Assembly: GCA_964630925.1 (NCBI GenBank)
Contig: CAZVZK010000039.1
Coordinates: forward strand, 9,553-73,552
DNA length: 64,000 nucleotides
Reading direction: 5' to 3'
DNA from: RGDT01 sp964630925
Lineage (GTDB): Bacteria; Planctomycetota; Planctomycetia; Gemmatales; Gemmataceae
Positions within the stretch are counted from its first letter, which is position 1. Every line of letters begins with the position of its first letter. This document shows, one piece after another, positions 1-7,942 of the stretch. Both the position numbers and the translations under genes were made by a program. The notes beneath the pieces were generated by a model. It was not told the origin of the DNA. It saw only the letters and a program-made list of their open reading frames with translations, and searched no databases.

Positions 1-234
1 AGACACCCGCGCGCGGATGTCGTGCGGGTGGCTCTGCCCGACCCGGTGCGGCTGGCCCGGCCCGAAGAAGAATGCCAGCAGCGTCAGCCCGGCGGCCGTC
101 GCCAGCACCAGCAGCAGCCGGGCCTGAACGGCCCGGCTCGCCAGCTGGTCCAGCACCGGCTCGTCGCTCCGTGAGGAGCGGCGGCGGCCGTCCCATTGGC
201 CGACACGCGATGGTTTGCGGGGGTTGGAGAACAT
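1..234 (-). CDS. 7TM-HD phosphohydrolase (PgpH/YqfF type), N-terminal fragment
   Basis: Only the first 78 codons lie inside the window; the gene runs off at base 1. They encode an Arg-rich cytoplasmic head, one membrane segment at about residues 37-58, then VGQSHPHDIRARV. A short basic head, one helix and a 'VGQ...DIRAR' entry into an extracytoplasmic domain are typical of 7TM-HD phosphohydrolases, the family of Listeria PgpH (which degrades c-di-AMP) and Bacillus YqfF. The gene starts 40 bases after the PhoH-type gene on the same strand, and a PhoH-YqfF order is common in bacteria, which supports the call. The HD catalytic core is outside the window, so activity cannot be judged. The ATG at 232-234 is the only start seen in this frame. 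Confidence 0.7.
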   Translation of the reverse strand, partial: MFSNPRKPSRVGQWDGRRRSSRSDEPVLDQLASRAVQARLLLVLATAAGLTLLAFFFGPGQPHRVGQSHPHDIRARVS

Positions 235-274
235 GCCTGATCGGCCCGTCCTTGGACTGCGGGAGGGGGCGCCC

Positions 275-1252
275 TCAATCCTTCTTCTTGCGCGGGCGGT
301 CGTCCTCGTACGCCTTCACCACCCGCATCACGAGCGGGTTGCGCACGATGTCGTGCTCGTCCAGGTGGACGATGGAGATCCCCTCGACGCCTCGCAGCCG
401 CTGCACCGCGTCGCTCAGCCCGCTGCGCGTCCGCGGCGGCAGGTCCACCTGCGTCACGTCGCCGGTCACGATGATCTTCGACCCGTTGCCCATGCGCGTC
501 AAAAACATCTGCATCTGCGGGACGGTCGTGTTCTGCCCCTCGTCGAGGATGATGGCCGCGTGCGACAACGTCCGCCCCCGCATGTACGCCAGCGGGCAGA
601 TCTCGATGATGTCGTTCTCCATGTACCGCTTGACCTGCTCCGGCTCCATCATGTCGTTGAGGGCGTCGAGGAGCGGCCTCAGGTACGGGTTGATCTTGGC
701 GGCGAGGTCGCCCGGCAGGTAGCCGAGCCGCTCGCCCGCCTCGACGGCGGGGCGGACGAGGACGATCTTCTTGATCTGCGAGGCGCGCAGCCACGACACC
801 GCCATGCCGACCGCCAGGTAGGTCTTGCCGGACCCGGCCGGGCCGATGCACATGGTCATGTCGTGCTCGCGCAGCGCCTTGACGTAGCGGGCCTGCCCGT
901 CGGTGCGTGGGCGGACGTACCGGCTCTCGCCGCCGCCGCCCCCGCCGCCCTTGGCGCCGGGCGGGGCGCCCGCCTGGATCGGCTGGCCGCCCTGGGTCAC
1001 GACCTCGAGCACGGTCTTGACGTCCCCGGCGGACAGGCTGCCCTGGTTGCGGAGGACGTGGCGGAGCTGGGCGAAGACGCGGCTCGCCTGGGCGAGCTGG
1101 TCGTCGGTGCCCTTGAGGATGATCTGGTCGCCGCGCCCGACGAGCTGCTGCATGCCGAGCGCCGTGCGTACCTCCTTGAGGTGGGCGTCCCTGCTGCCGA
1201 ACAGCAGGATCGCCTCGTCGCGGCTGTCAAGGCTGATGGTTTGTTCGCTCAT
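275..1252 (-). CDS. PhoH family ATPase
   Basis: This 325-residue protein has the normal length for a cytoplasmic PhoH/YbeZ-type ATPase. A Walker A motif GPAGSGKT is at residues 137-144 and a Walker B-like segment IILDEGQNT at about 234-242. Residues 1-90 form the usual N-terminal single-stranded-RNA/KH-like region of the PhoH-like group. A seven-glycine run at about 102-108 acts as a linker and is longer than usual. Family knowledge: PhoH-like proteins are NTPases or helicases linked to RNA metabolism, often next to yqfF and ybeY; here the HD phosphohydrolase follows directly. The start is supported by GAGGG upstream of the ATG. The gene is divergent from a secreted-protein gene across 164 bases. 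Confidence 0.9.
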   Translation of the reverse strand: MSEQTISLDSRDEAILLFGSRDAHLKEVRTALGMQQLVGRGDQIILKGTDDQLAQASRVFAQLRHVLRNQGSLSAGDVKTVLEVVTQGGQPIQAGAPPGAKGGGGGGGESRYVRPRTDGQARYVKALREHDMTMCIGPAGSGKTYLAVGMAVSWLRASQIKKIVLVRPAVEAGERLGYLPGDLAAKINPYLRPLLDALNDMMEPEQVKRYMENDIIEICPLAYMRGRTLSHAAIILDEGQNTTVPQMQMFLTRMGNGSKIIVTGDVTQVDLPPRTRSGLSDAVQRLRGVEGISIVHLDEHDIVRNPLVMRVVKAYEDDRPRKKKD

Positions 1253-1416
1253 CGTCCCTCACCTGGGCCATCGTGCAGGCCGGCCGGGCGCGTGCAATAA
1301 ACCAACGACACCGAAAACACAAGGGGAGGTTCACCCCGGGCCGCGAGAGCCGCCCTTGCGTCCGCCGCGCCGCCACGCTATCCCCACGCCACGCCACCCT
1401 ACAAGGGGGAAAATCC

Positions 1417-2163
1417 ATGCTCGCGCTCGTCCTGCTCGCCATGCCGTCGGGGGGGATGCCTTTGGCTCACTCCCCCCCCGCCCCCCCCCGAGCCCCGGAA
1501 TCGCCCCGCGATCTCCTCGCACGCGCGGTCGTCGCCCACGGCGGGCGGGCCCGCCTGGCCGCCGCGGGCGCCTCCCGCGTCACCCTCAAGGGTTACATGT
1601 ACTCAGGCACCGCCGCGATGCCATTCGTTAACCGCGTCCTCGTCCACGCCCCCTCGCGATTCAAGAGCGTCATGGAGGTGTCCGCCGGCCCGCGCGCCCG
1701 CGTCGTCGTCCTCGCCCTCGACGGCGATCGCGCCTCCGTCAGCATCGACGGCAAGGCCCAGCCCGCCACGCCCGCCCACCTCGCCCAGCTCCGCCAGACC
1801 CTCGCGCTGGAGTCGGCCATGCGCCTCGTCCCCCTCCTCGACGACCCCCGCTACACCCTCTCCGCCCTCGGCGATTTCGACCTCGACGGCCGCACCGTGT
1901 CCGGCGTCGGCGTGTCCCGCGCCGGACAGGCCGCCCTGAACCTGTACTTTGACAGGCAGACGGCCCTCCTCGTCGCCGCCGAGCATCAGGTCGAGGGCGG
2001 CGTCACCCAGCACGCCCGCTACCGCGATCACCGCGACGTGGGCGGCTACATCCGCCCTGGCCGCGTGGCCGTCTTCCGCGCCGGCAAGAAGGTCATGGAG
2101 GCCGACCTCGTTGACGCCCGCCGCGAGGTGACGATGGACCCGGCGGAGTTCCACATCCCCTGA
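1417..2163 (+). CDS. Secreted protein of unknown function, possibly LolA-like
   Basis: I do not recognise a named family. The start at 1417 is preferred because it follows AAGGGGGA and gives a hydrophobic export signal (MLALVLLAMPSGGMPLAHS); an in-frame ATG at 1273 has no such support. The mature part of about 230 residues opens with LLARAVVAHGGRARLAA, then alternates beta-like stretches ending in VTMDPAEFHIP. An 'ARAV.AHGG...L' opening followed by a strand-rich body resembles outer-membrane lipoprotein-sorting (LolA/LolB-fold) proteins annotated in planctomycetes and other bacteria, but this is an inference from pattern only. It lies 5 bases before the pseudouridine synthase gene, so the two are probably cotranscribed. 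Confidence 0.7.
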   Translation: MLALVLLAMPSGGMPLAHSPPAPPRAPESPRDLLARAVVAHGGRARLAAAGASRVTLKGYMYSGTAAMPFVNRVLVHAPSRFKSVMEVSAGPRARVVVLALDGDRASVSIDGKAQPATPAHLAQLRQTLALESAMRLVPLLDDPRYTLSALGDFDLDGRTVSGVGVSRAGQAALNLYFDRQTALLVAAEHQVEGGVTQHARYRDHRDVGGYIRPGRVAVFRAGKKVMEADLVDARREVTMDPAEFHIP

Positions 2164-2168
2164 GCCCG

Positions 2169-3116
2169 ATGGCGACGCGCACCCTGACCGTGGCCCCCGC
2201 GGAAGCCGGCCAGACCATCCTGGGCTGGCTGCAACGCAAGCTCGGCGTCGGCGCCGAGGAGGCCCGGCGCCTCCTCCGCTCGCGCAAGGTCCGCGTCGGC
2301 GGCGCGCCGTGCAGCAGCCCCGGTTGGAAGCTCCGCGCCGGGCAGCGTGTCGAGGTGCCCGCCGCCCCCGCACCCGCCGCCCCGGAAGGGCCACGCCCCG
2401 CCATCCGCTTCCTCGACCGCCACCTCGCCGTCGTGGACAAGCCCAGCGGCCTGACCACCATGCGGCACGCCGAGGAGGCCGCCGAGTTCGGGCGTGGCCG
2501 GCGATTCCTGCCCAGGACGCTCCAGGACATGCTCCCGGCGCTGATCGCCGAGCGCGAGGGCGGCCCGCCGATGCCGGTCCTCGCCGTCCACCGCATCGAC
2601 AAGGAGACGAGCGGGTTGGTGGTGTTCGCCCGCACCCTCGCCGCCGAACGCTCCCTCGGCGAGCAATTCCGGGCGCACACCGTCGAGCGCCGTTACCTCG
2701 CCCTGGTGCGCGGCGAGGCGCGCGCCGCCCGCATCGAATCCTGGATCGTCCGCGACCGCGGCGACGGGCGGCGCGGCAGCGGCCCCGGGGGCGAGGGGCA
2801 GCACGCCGTCACGCACGTCTCGCCCGTCGAGCGTCTGGGGTCGTTCTCGCTGGTCGAATGCCGGCTGGAGACCGGGCGGACGCATCAGGTGCGCATCCAC
2901 CTCGGCGAGGCGGGCACGCCCCTGTGCGGCGAGACGGTCTACGACCGCCCCCTGCACGGCCGCCCCGCCCCGGACGGCAGCGGCTGCTCGCGCGTGGCCC
3001 TGCACGCGGCCACGCTGGGGCTGGAACACCCCGAGTCGGGTAAACGCCTGTCGTGGTCGTCGCCGTTGCCGGCGGACCTGGCCGCCGTGTTGAAGCGCCT
3101 GCGGGCCGGGGCCTGA
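2169..3116 (+). CDS. RluA family pseudouridine synthase
   Basis: The 315-residue product has an N-terminal S4 RNA-binding domain (about residues 15-70, with ARRLLRSRKVRVGG) and a catalytic domain with HRIDKETSGLVVFAR, where Asp144 is the expected nucleophilic aspartate. Later family motifs are ERRYLALVRGE and LETGRTHQVRIHL. RluA/RluC/RluD enzymes isomerise uridine to pseudouridine in rRNA or tRNA; the exact target site cannot be read from sequence. Between the KPSGL motif and the catalytic HRID lies a somewhat long stretch (about 45 residues). The stop is 4 bases from the stop of a convergent lipoprotein gene. Confidence 0.93.
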   Translation: MATRTLTVAPAEAGQTILGWLQRKLGVGAEEARRLLRSRKVRVGGAPCSSPGWKLRAGQRVEVPAAPAPAAPEGPRPAIRFLDRHLAVVDKPSGLTTMRHAEEAAEFGRGRRFLPRTLQDMLPALIAEREGGPPMPVLAVHRIDKETSGLVVFARTLAAERSLGEQFRAHTVERRYLALVRGEARAARIESWIVRDRGDGRRGSGPGGEGQHAVTHVSPVERLGSFSLVECRLETGRTHQVRIHLGEAGTPLCGETVYDRPLHGRPAPDGSGCSRVALHAATLGLEHPESGKRLSWSSPLPADLAAVLKRLRAGA

Positions 3117-3120
3117 GGGG

Positions 3121-3804
3121 TCAGCGGAAGCGGGGCACCTGGCCGAGCGGCCCGCCCATCGACAGCTCCGCCAGGGCACGGTCGGCGTCGTCATCGACGG
3201 CCAAGGTCTGGAGGCTGAGCTCGACGATGGGGCCGGCCTGCTGCTGCTTGGCCTTGTCCCAGACATAGACGATGGCGATCTGCCCGGTCTTGCCGCGGTA
3301 GACGTTCAGGGAGCAGGCGGCGGTGCCCGAATCGAAGGTGGTGCGGATCATCGGCACCTGGGGGCGGCCGGGGACCGTGACCGGGTGGGCGAACGTCTTG
3401 CGCTCCGAGGTGGCGGCCCTCATGACCCCCATGACGCGGCCGGCGAAGTCCTTGTCATCGAGGAGGCCGAAGGCCAGGCCCGCCTCGATGAACGGCGACG
3501 CGTCGATGGCCTTGCCCGGCGCGTAGGTGTATAGCAACCTCTCCGGCGGGTCCTTGGGGTCCTTGCGCCCCCGCTGGGGCAGGGCCAGCCCCTTCGGCAG
3601 GCGGATGAACAGGCGCGCCACCGGGGCCGGCGGGCTCTTGGCGTCGGCCCTCCTGGTCGGGATGTCGGCCGGCTGCCCCAGGTCGCGGTCCTCGATCTCG
3701 CGGCGCTTCAGACGCTCCTGGGCGCCCTTCATCTTCTCCTCGTACTCAGCCATGCCACAGCCCGCCGCCACGAGGAGGGACAGGGTGAGGACGGCACGGC
3801 GCAT
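3121..3804 (-). CDS. Predicted lipoprotein of unknown function
   Basis: The 227-residue product begins with a signal peptide and a lipobox (LLVAAGC, lipidated residue Cys16), followed by a charged segment rich in Glu, Arg and Lys. The remainder has no motif I can name; it contains a beta-strand-rich body and a Lys/Gln patch near residues 195-200. The protein is likely anchored to the inner or outer membrane facing the periplasm. It is divergent from an SDR gene with only 29 bases between the two starts, and convergent with the pseudouridine synthase. Confidence 0.72.
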   Translation of the reverse strand: MRRAVLTLSLLVAAGCGMAEYEEKMKGAQERLKRREIEDRDLGQPADIPTRRADAKSPPAPVARLFIRLPKGLALPQRGRKDPKDPPERLLYTYAPGKAIDASPFIEAGLAFGLLDDKDFAGRVMGVMRAATSERKTFAHPVTVPGRPQVPMIRTTFDSGTAACSLNVYRGKTGQIAIVYVWDKAKQQQAGPIVELSLQTLAVDDDADRALAELSMGGPLGQVPRFR

Positions 3805-3813
3805 GTCTAGTAG

Positions 3814-3821
3814 CTCCGGAG
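3814..3821. promoter_or_regulatory. Palindromic ribosome-binding sequence shared by two divergent genes
   Basis: CTCCGGAG reads the same on both strands. On the plus strand its GGAG, extended to GGAGG at 3818-3822, lies 11 bases before the SDR start at 3834. On the minus strand its GGAG lies 9 bases before the lipoprotein start at 3804. One 8-bp palindrome therefore appears to supply both Shine-Dalgarno sequences. Confidence 0.6.
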
Positions 3822-3833
3822 GCTGGGACGACG

Positions 3834-4577
3834 ATGGTACGCTACGACTTCAACGGTAAGGTGGCACTGGTCACGGGCGGCTCGCGCGGCATGGGCGCCG
3901 CCATGCTGGAGGCGTTCGCCGCCGCGGGGGCGGCCTGCATCGTCAACCACTACCCCTCGGATGCCGACCGCAAGGACGCCGAGGCCCTCGCCGCCCGCCT
4001 GGGCGGGTCGGCCCGCGTCATGGCCGCCGACGTGAGCGACTACGCCAGCGTCGAGGCCCTCATGAAGCGCATCAAGGACGAATTGGGCGGGTTGGACGTG
4101 CTGGTGAACAACGCCGGCATCCTCAAGGACCGCACGCTGCGGAAGATGACCTCCGACGAGTGGCACGCGGTGATGCGCACGAACCTCGACGGCGTGTTCC
4201 ACGGCACCAAGCTGGGCGCCGAGGTGATGCGCGACGGCGGGCGGATCGTCAACGTGGCGTCCATCGCCGGCATCGTCGGCTTCCACGGGCAGGCGAACTA
4301 CGCGGCAGCGAAGGCCGGCGTCATCGCGCTGACCAAGGTGTCGGCGAAGGAGCTGGCGCGGCGCGGCATCACGGTGAATGCGGTCGCCCCGGGCGTGATC
4401 CGCACGCCGATGCTGGACGCCCTCAAGCCGGAGGTGCTGGAGAGCTACATCGCCCAGATCCCGGTGGGGCGATTGGGCGAGCCGAAGGACGTGGCCCACG
4501 CGGTGCTGTTCCTGGCGAGCGAGGAGTCGGGGTACATCACCGGGCAGGTGCTGCCGATCACCGGCGGGTGGTTCTGA
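3834..4577 (+). CDS. Short-chain dehydrogenase/reductase, FabG-like
   Basis: At 247 residues this is a classical SDR. The NADP(H)-binding TGGSRGMG motif is at residues 14-21, NNAG at 92-95, and the catalytic Ser143, Tyr156 and Lys160 lie in VNVASIAG and YAAAK. The C-terminus has the GYITGQVLPITGGW signature seen in 3-oxoacyl-ACP reductases of the FabG group, so it may reduce a beta-ketoacyl thioester. There is no acyl carrier protein or other fatty-acid gene beside it, so the substrate is unknown and the name FabG is not justified. It is followed after 18 bases by a small membrane protein. Confidence 0.9.
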   Translation: MVRYDFNGKVALVTGGSRGMGAAMLEAFAAAGAACIVNHYPSDADRKDAEALAARLGGSARVMAADVSDYASVEALMKRIKDELGGLDVLVNNAGILKDRTLRKMTSDEWHAVMRTNLDGVFHGTKLGAEVMRDGGRIVNVASIAGIVGFHGQANYAAAKAGVIALTKVSAKELARRGITVNAVAPGVIRTPMLDALKPEVLESYIAQIPVGRLGEPKDVAHAVLFLASEESGYITGQVLPITGGWF

Positions 4578-4595
4578 GGGGGCCGGAGCGTCACC

Positions 4596-5072
4596 ATGTC
4601 ACCGTCCGGCCGCGACCCGTCAACACACGTCCGGGTGCTCCAGGGCATCACCCTGGCCCTGCTCGTCGCCCTCGCCGCCCTGGGCGCCGTGGCGGTCTTC
4701 CTCACCCACGGGCAGCCGCCCCCGAAGAAGGATCCGGGCCTGGCCGCCACGTACACGGGGGTCGTCATGGTGGTGCTGGGCGGCGTCCTCAGCGTCGTGC
4801 TGCCGCTGGCCATGCCGGGCCTCCTCAAGAGGGCGTTCCTGCCGGACAGCCTGGAGCTGCCGGCCGGGATGGACCTCCTCAACGAGTACTCGGTGCTGCA
4901 CATCGTCCGCGTCGTGCTGTGCTGGGTCCCGGGCCTCCTCTGCCTGTTCGCCTACATGCGCGAGGGGGGGGGCCTGGCGCTGGCCGGGGCCGTCGCCGCC
5001 GCTGCGCTCGTCGCCGTCCGCTTCCCCACGGCGGGGCGTGTCCAGGCCTGGCTCCGGCGGCGCGGCGGGTGA
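4596..5072 (+). CDS. Small multipass membrane protein of unknown function
   Basis: The 158-residue product has four predicted membrane segments (about residues 12-33, 47-70, 100-120 and 126-145) separated by short loops, the first loop being Pro/Lys-rich. No family motif is visible. It lies 18 bases after the SDR gene on the same strand and could be cotranscribed, but nothing links the functions. A convergent small gene starts its stop codon 3 bases away. Confidence 0.65.
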   Translation: MSPSGRDPSTHVRVLQGITLALLVALAALGAVAVFLTHGQPPPKKDPGLAATYTGVVMVVLGGVLSVVLPLAMPGLLKRAFLPDSLELPAGMDLLNEYSVLHIVRVVLCWVPGLLCLFAYMREGGGLALAGAVAAAALVAVRFPTAGRVQAWLRRRGG

Positions 5073-5075
5073 CCC

Positions 5076-5273
5076 TCACGCCGGGCGCAGCTCCCCCGGT
5101 GAGACGTGCGCCTCGGACATCCCATCCTCCCAAAGCACGAGGTACGTCCGGTCGGGCAGGACGGGGTCGCTGGGGTGCTCCTCGACCAGCTCGACGACGC
5201 CCCTGCCGCGGCCCTTCTTCGTCGCGTCCTGCACCTTGTCGCCCTTGTTGAACACGCGTGTCTGATCGCTCAT
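5076..5273 (-). CDS. Small basic protein with SH3/KOW-like core, function unknown
   Basis: The 65-residue product reads FNKGDKVQDATKKGRG early and TYLVLWEDGMSEAHVSPGEL at the end. A 'kGDkV....grGvV......y.V.wedG' layout is what small SH3-like barrels (KOW or CarD/hypothetical 'GTP-binding' fold tails) look like, so a nucleic-acid or protein-binding role is possible but not shown. It is 19 bases upstream of the Ldh-family stop's partner gene on the same strand (the Ldh gene starts at 6339 and ends at 5293), so the two may be cotranscribed with this gene last. Confidence 0.6.
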   Translation of the reverse strand: MSDQTRVFNKGDKVQDATKKGRGRGVVELVEEHPSDPVLPDRTYLVLWEDGMSEAHVSPGELRPA

Positions 5274-5292
5274 GGCTCACCCCAGTCCGTCG

Positions 5293-6339
5293 TCACGGCA
5301 GCGCCACACCGAGTTTGCCGGCCAGATCCACCAACTGCCCCCACGTCCCGTCGTCCAGCGGGATGCCGTCGCGGCGGCGTCTCTCGCGCGTCCGCCGCTC
5401 CGGGTCGCCCGGCAGCGTGATCGCCTCGCCCGGACGCACCGGTGTCACCCCGCGCACGGCGTCGGCCAGGGCGGTCACCTCGCGCAGGAAGTGATCGCGC
5501 CCGAAGAACCGCTCCGGGTCGAGCAGCAGGAAGAACACCGCGTTCGCCGACCGTGACCCCAATTCCGGCCGGCTGCACGGCGAGCCCGACAGGCCGCCCG
5601 CCAGCATGTCGAGCAGCAGGCCGAGTCCGAAGCCCTTGTACGCCTGATCGCCGCCGAGGGGGCGGATGGTGCCGCGCGGGTCGGAATAGAGGACGCCGGG
5701 GTCGGTCGTCGGCACTCCCTCGCTGTCGAGGAGCCAGCCGTCGGGGACGGGGACGCCCTTGTTGAAGCACACGCGCACCTTCCCCTCGGCGCACACCGAC
5801 GTGCCGATGTCCAGCACCACCGGGCCGCCGCCCGTCGGCACCGCCATGCACAGCGGGTTCGTGCCGATGCGGCCCTCCTTGCCGCCCGGCGGCGCCACCG
5901 CCCGCCCGAAGCCGTGGTTGTTCACCGTGGCGATCAGCACCAGCCCCTCACCCGCCGCCCGCTCGCCGTACTCGCCCAATCGCCCGATATGGCCGCACTG
6001 ATACAATGTCCCGGCGGCGAGGCCGAGCGTCCGGGCGCGGGGGATGACAAGGTCGAGCAGGCGGTGGGCCTGCACCTGGCCGATGCCCCACTGGCCGTCG
6101 CACACCACGACGGCGGGCGTCTCGGTGTGTATCCTCAACGGCACGCCCCCGCGCATCACGCCGGACGACAGCACCTGGTGGTACTGCATCACGCGGATGA
6201 TGCCGTGCGAGTCGTGCCCCGCGAGGTTGGAGTCGATCAGGCTGCCGGCGACGATGGCGGCCTCGTCGGCCGGCAGCCCGGACGCGGTGAACATCGACGC
6301 GGCGAACGCGGTGAGCCTGTCAGCGGGGAAGGTCGGCAC
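5293..6339 (-). CDS. Ldh family (malate/L-lactate/ureidoglycolate type) NAD(P)-dependent dehydrogenase
   Basis: The 348-residue product belongs to the type-2 malate/L-lactate dehydrogenase family, which is unrelated to Rossmann-fold LDHs. Family marks are GHDSHGIIRVMQY near the N-terminus with the catalytic His45, then GTNPLCMAVPTGGGPVVLDI and the late GGDQAYKGFGLGLLLDML. Members oxidise 2-hydroxy acids such as malate, lactate, 2,3-diketo-gulonate or ureidoglycolate; the substrate cannot be told here. No transporter or sugar-acid gene adjoins it. The 572-base gap upstream holds a repeat cluster rather than a gene. Confidence 0.9.
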   Translation of the reverse strand: MPTFPADRLTAFAASMFTASGLPADEAAIVAGSLIDSNLAGHDSHGIIRVMQYHQVLSSGVMRGGVPLRIHTETPAVVVCDGQWGIGQVQAHRLLDLVIPRARTLGLAAGTLYQCGHIGRLGEYGERAAGEGLVLIATVNNHGFGRAVAPPGGKEGRIGTNPLCMAVPTGGGPVVLDIGTSVCAEGKVRVCFNKGVPVPDGWLLDSEGVPTTDPGVLYSDPRGTIRPLGGDQAYKGFGLGLLLDMLAGGLSGSPCSRPELGSRSANAVFFLLLDPERFFGRDHFLREVTALADAVRGVTPVRPGEAITLPGDPERRTRERRRRDGIPLDDGTWGQLVDLAGKLGVALP

Positions 6340-6911
6340 GGTATCTCTCCTGGCGAACCGGAGGATGTTCTATGAGCGGCTACAACGTATCGACGAGAGC
6401 CGCGGAGTGAGGCGGATGGACGCCAGTCAGTGAAGAGAACGAACCGCAGAGTGCGGACACCCTGGATGGAGGCGAATGGACGCCCTTCAGTGAAGGAAAC
6501 GAACCAGAGAAACGAACTTTGTCGCCGCAAATGCAAGCGGTATAGGCACTTGAGGAAGTTCGTTTCCCAGACCCCCTCACACCCCCCCTCGCGGCGGAAA
6601 CGAACCGCTACGGCGATCAGCCGGCTGCCGCGTCTGCCCAGGACCCCCGGTGATCCACTTCTTCCGATACCGCGCCCCCGCGGTGCCCGTCTTTGAGCCA
6701 GGCCCTCCGGGTGTGGCGTCAGTGAGGGGCATTCGGCCCACAAACAGGGCGACCCCCGACACGAGCGAAACGATCCTGACGCGCGGCATGGGCCACCCCG
6801 TGAGGCTGGCAGGTTCGGGGTAGTGTACCGCGCCGGGGATGGGAAAGGCGTGAGCCCGTCCGGGTGGCCGCCGTCCTGGTCGGCGGTATCCTGACCCCCG
6901 GAGGACGCTCG
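6340..6911. other. Gene-free stretch with decayed repeats
   Basis: This 572-base interval between divergent genes contains no convincing gene. Its first half holds the GAAACGAAC repeat cluster listed separately; the second half shows no clear structure apart from a TATCCT at 6887-6892 and a GGAGG just before the epimerase start. A 70-codon open frame at 6577-6789 on the minus strand has no family resemblance and runs into the repeats, so it was not called. Confidence 0.6.
6409..6606. repeat. 60-bp tandem duplication and GAAACGAAC motif cluster
   Basis: Copy 1 (6409-6445) and copy 2 (6469-6505) share the frame GAGGCGRATGGACGCC, then TCAGTGAAG and ACGAACC, and are offset by exactly 60 bases. 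The nine-base core GAAACGAAC (or GAGAACGAAC) occurs at 6435-6445, 6495-6505, 6509-6517 and 6596-6606 in direct orientation and as GTTCGTTTCC at 6558-6567 in inverted orientation. The cluster may be a decayed mobile repeat or a set of binding sites for a regulator of either flanking gene. Confidence 0.65.
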
Positions 6912-7862
6912 ATGAACTACACCGTCACGACGAGAACCGCCGAGGGAGTCACAGGCCTCGACCCGACGGTGTACGTCCTCGAAGGCCCCGGTGGCGCCCG
7001 CGCCGAGGTGTGGCCGGCGCTCGGCTTCAACGTCATCTCGTGGCTCGACGTGCTGTACGCCGACCCCGCCCTGTTCACCGGCGGGCGGCCCACACGCTCC
7101 GGCGTCCCCGTCCTGTTCCCCTTCCCCAACCGCATCCGCGGCGGACGCTTCACCTGGGTCGGCCGGGAGTACGCCCTCACCGCCAACGACCCGGCGCAGA
7201 AGAACGCCATCCACGGGTACGCCTGCCGCAACCCGTGGCGTGTCGTGGGGCAAGGCGCCGATGAAGAGGGCGCCTGGGTCGCCGGCGAGTTCGTCTGCTC
7301 GCGTGACGGCGGATACAGGCGCGAGATGTGGCCCGCCGACCACGCCATCAAGCTCACCGTGAGGCTCGGCAAGGGCACGCTGCGGATCGAGGCCGAGGTG
7401 ACCAACCCGGACAGCGTGCCGCTGCCGTTCGGCCTCGGCTACCACCCGTACTTCCGCCTGCCGGCGGAGGCGCTGATCGAGGTGCCGGCGGACCGCTTCT
7501 GGCGTCTGGAGGAGAACCTGCCCGACGGCACGATCCACACCGTGGACGGGCCGCGCGACCTCAACCGCCCACGGCCATTGAGCGAGCTATCCCTGGACGA
7601 CGTGCTGACATCGCTGCCGGCGCGGGCGGCCCGGCTGGACGGGCTGATCGAGCGGGCGCACATGGGGCGGGTGCGGCTGTTCTGCTCGCCGGCGTTCCGC
7701 GAGATGGTGGTGTTCACGCCGCCGCACCGGCAGGCGTTCTGCGCCGAGCCGTACACCTGCACGACGGACGCCATCAACCTCCAGGCCAGGGGGATCGACG
7801 CGGGGCTGATCGTGCTGTCGCCCGGCGGGACGTGGCGGGGGGACGTGGAATTGTGGGTGTGA
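6912..7862 (+). CDS. Aldose 1-epimerase (galactose mutarotase-like)
   Basis: The start at 6912 (GGAGGACGCTCG-ATG) gives a 316-residue protein; an earlier in-frame ATG at 6864 adds an unsupported extension. Family marks are VPVLFPFPNRIRGGRF, the first catalytic His in NAIHGYACRNPW, the second in LGYHPYFRLP, and the catalytic Glu in FCAEPYTCTTDAINL. Mutarotases interconvert alpha and beta anomers of hexoses in the cytoplasm. The size and motif order fit the bacterial galactose-mutarotase-like superfamily well. A peptidase gene follows after 80 bases on the same strand. Confidence 0.9.
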   Translation: MNYTVTTRTAEGVTGLDPTVYVLEGPGGARAEVWPALGFNVISWLDVLYADPALFTGGRPTRSGVPVLFPFPNRIRGGRFTWVGREYALTANDPAQKNAIHGYACRNPWRVVGQGADEEGAWVAGEFVCSRDGGYRREMWPADHAIKLTVRLGKGTLRIEAEVTNPDSVPLPFGLGYHPYFRLPAEALIEVPADRFWRLEENLPDGTIHTVDGPRDLNRPRPLSELSLDDVLTSLPARAARLDGLIERAHMGRVRLFCSPAFREMVVFTPPHRQAFCAEPYTCTTDAINLQARGIDAGLIVLSPGGTWRGDVELWV

Positions 7863-7942
7863 TCGGCGTGCGGATCCAGGGCCGTTCCCGCGCGGCGGCC
7901 CTCTTTCTAGCATGATCCGATACACTCGGAGCCACCACCGCC

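Noticed and set aside
6577..6789. Small 70-codon frame on the minus strand in the repeat-rich gap
   Set aside because: No homology, runs through the GAAACGAAC repeats, and weak start context.
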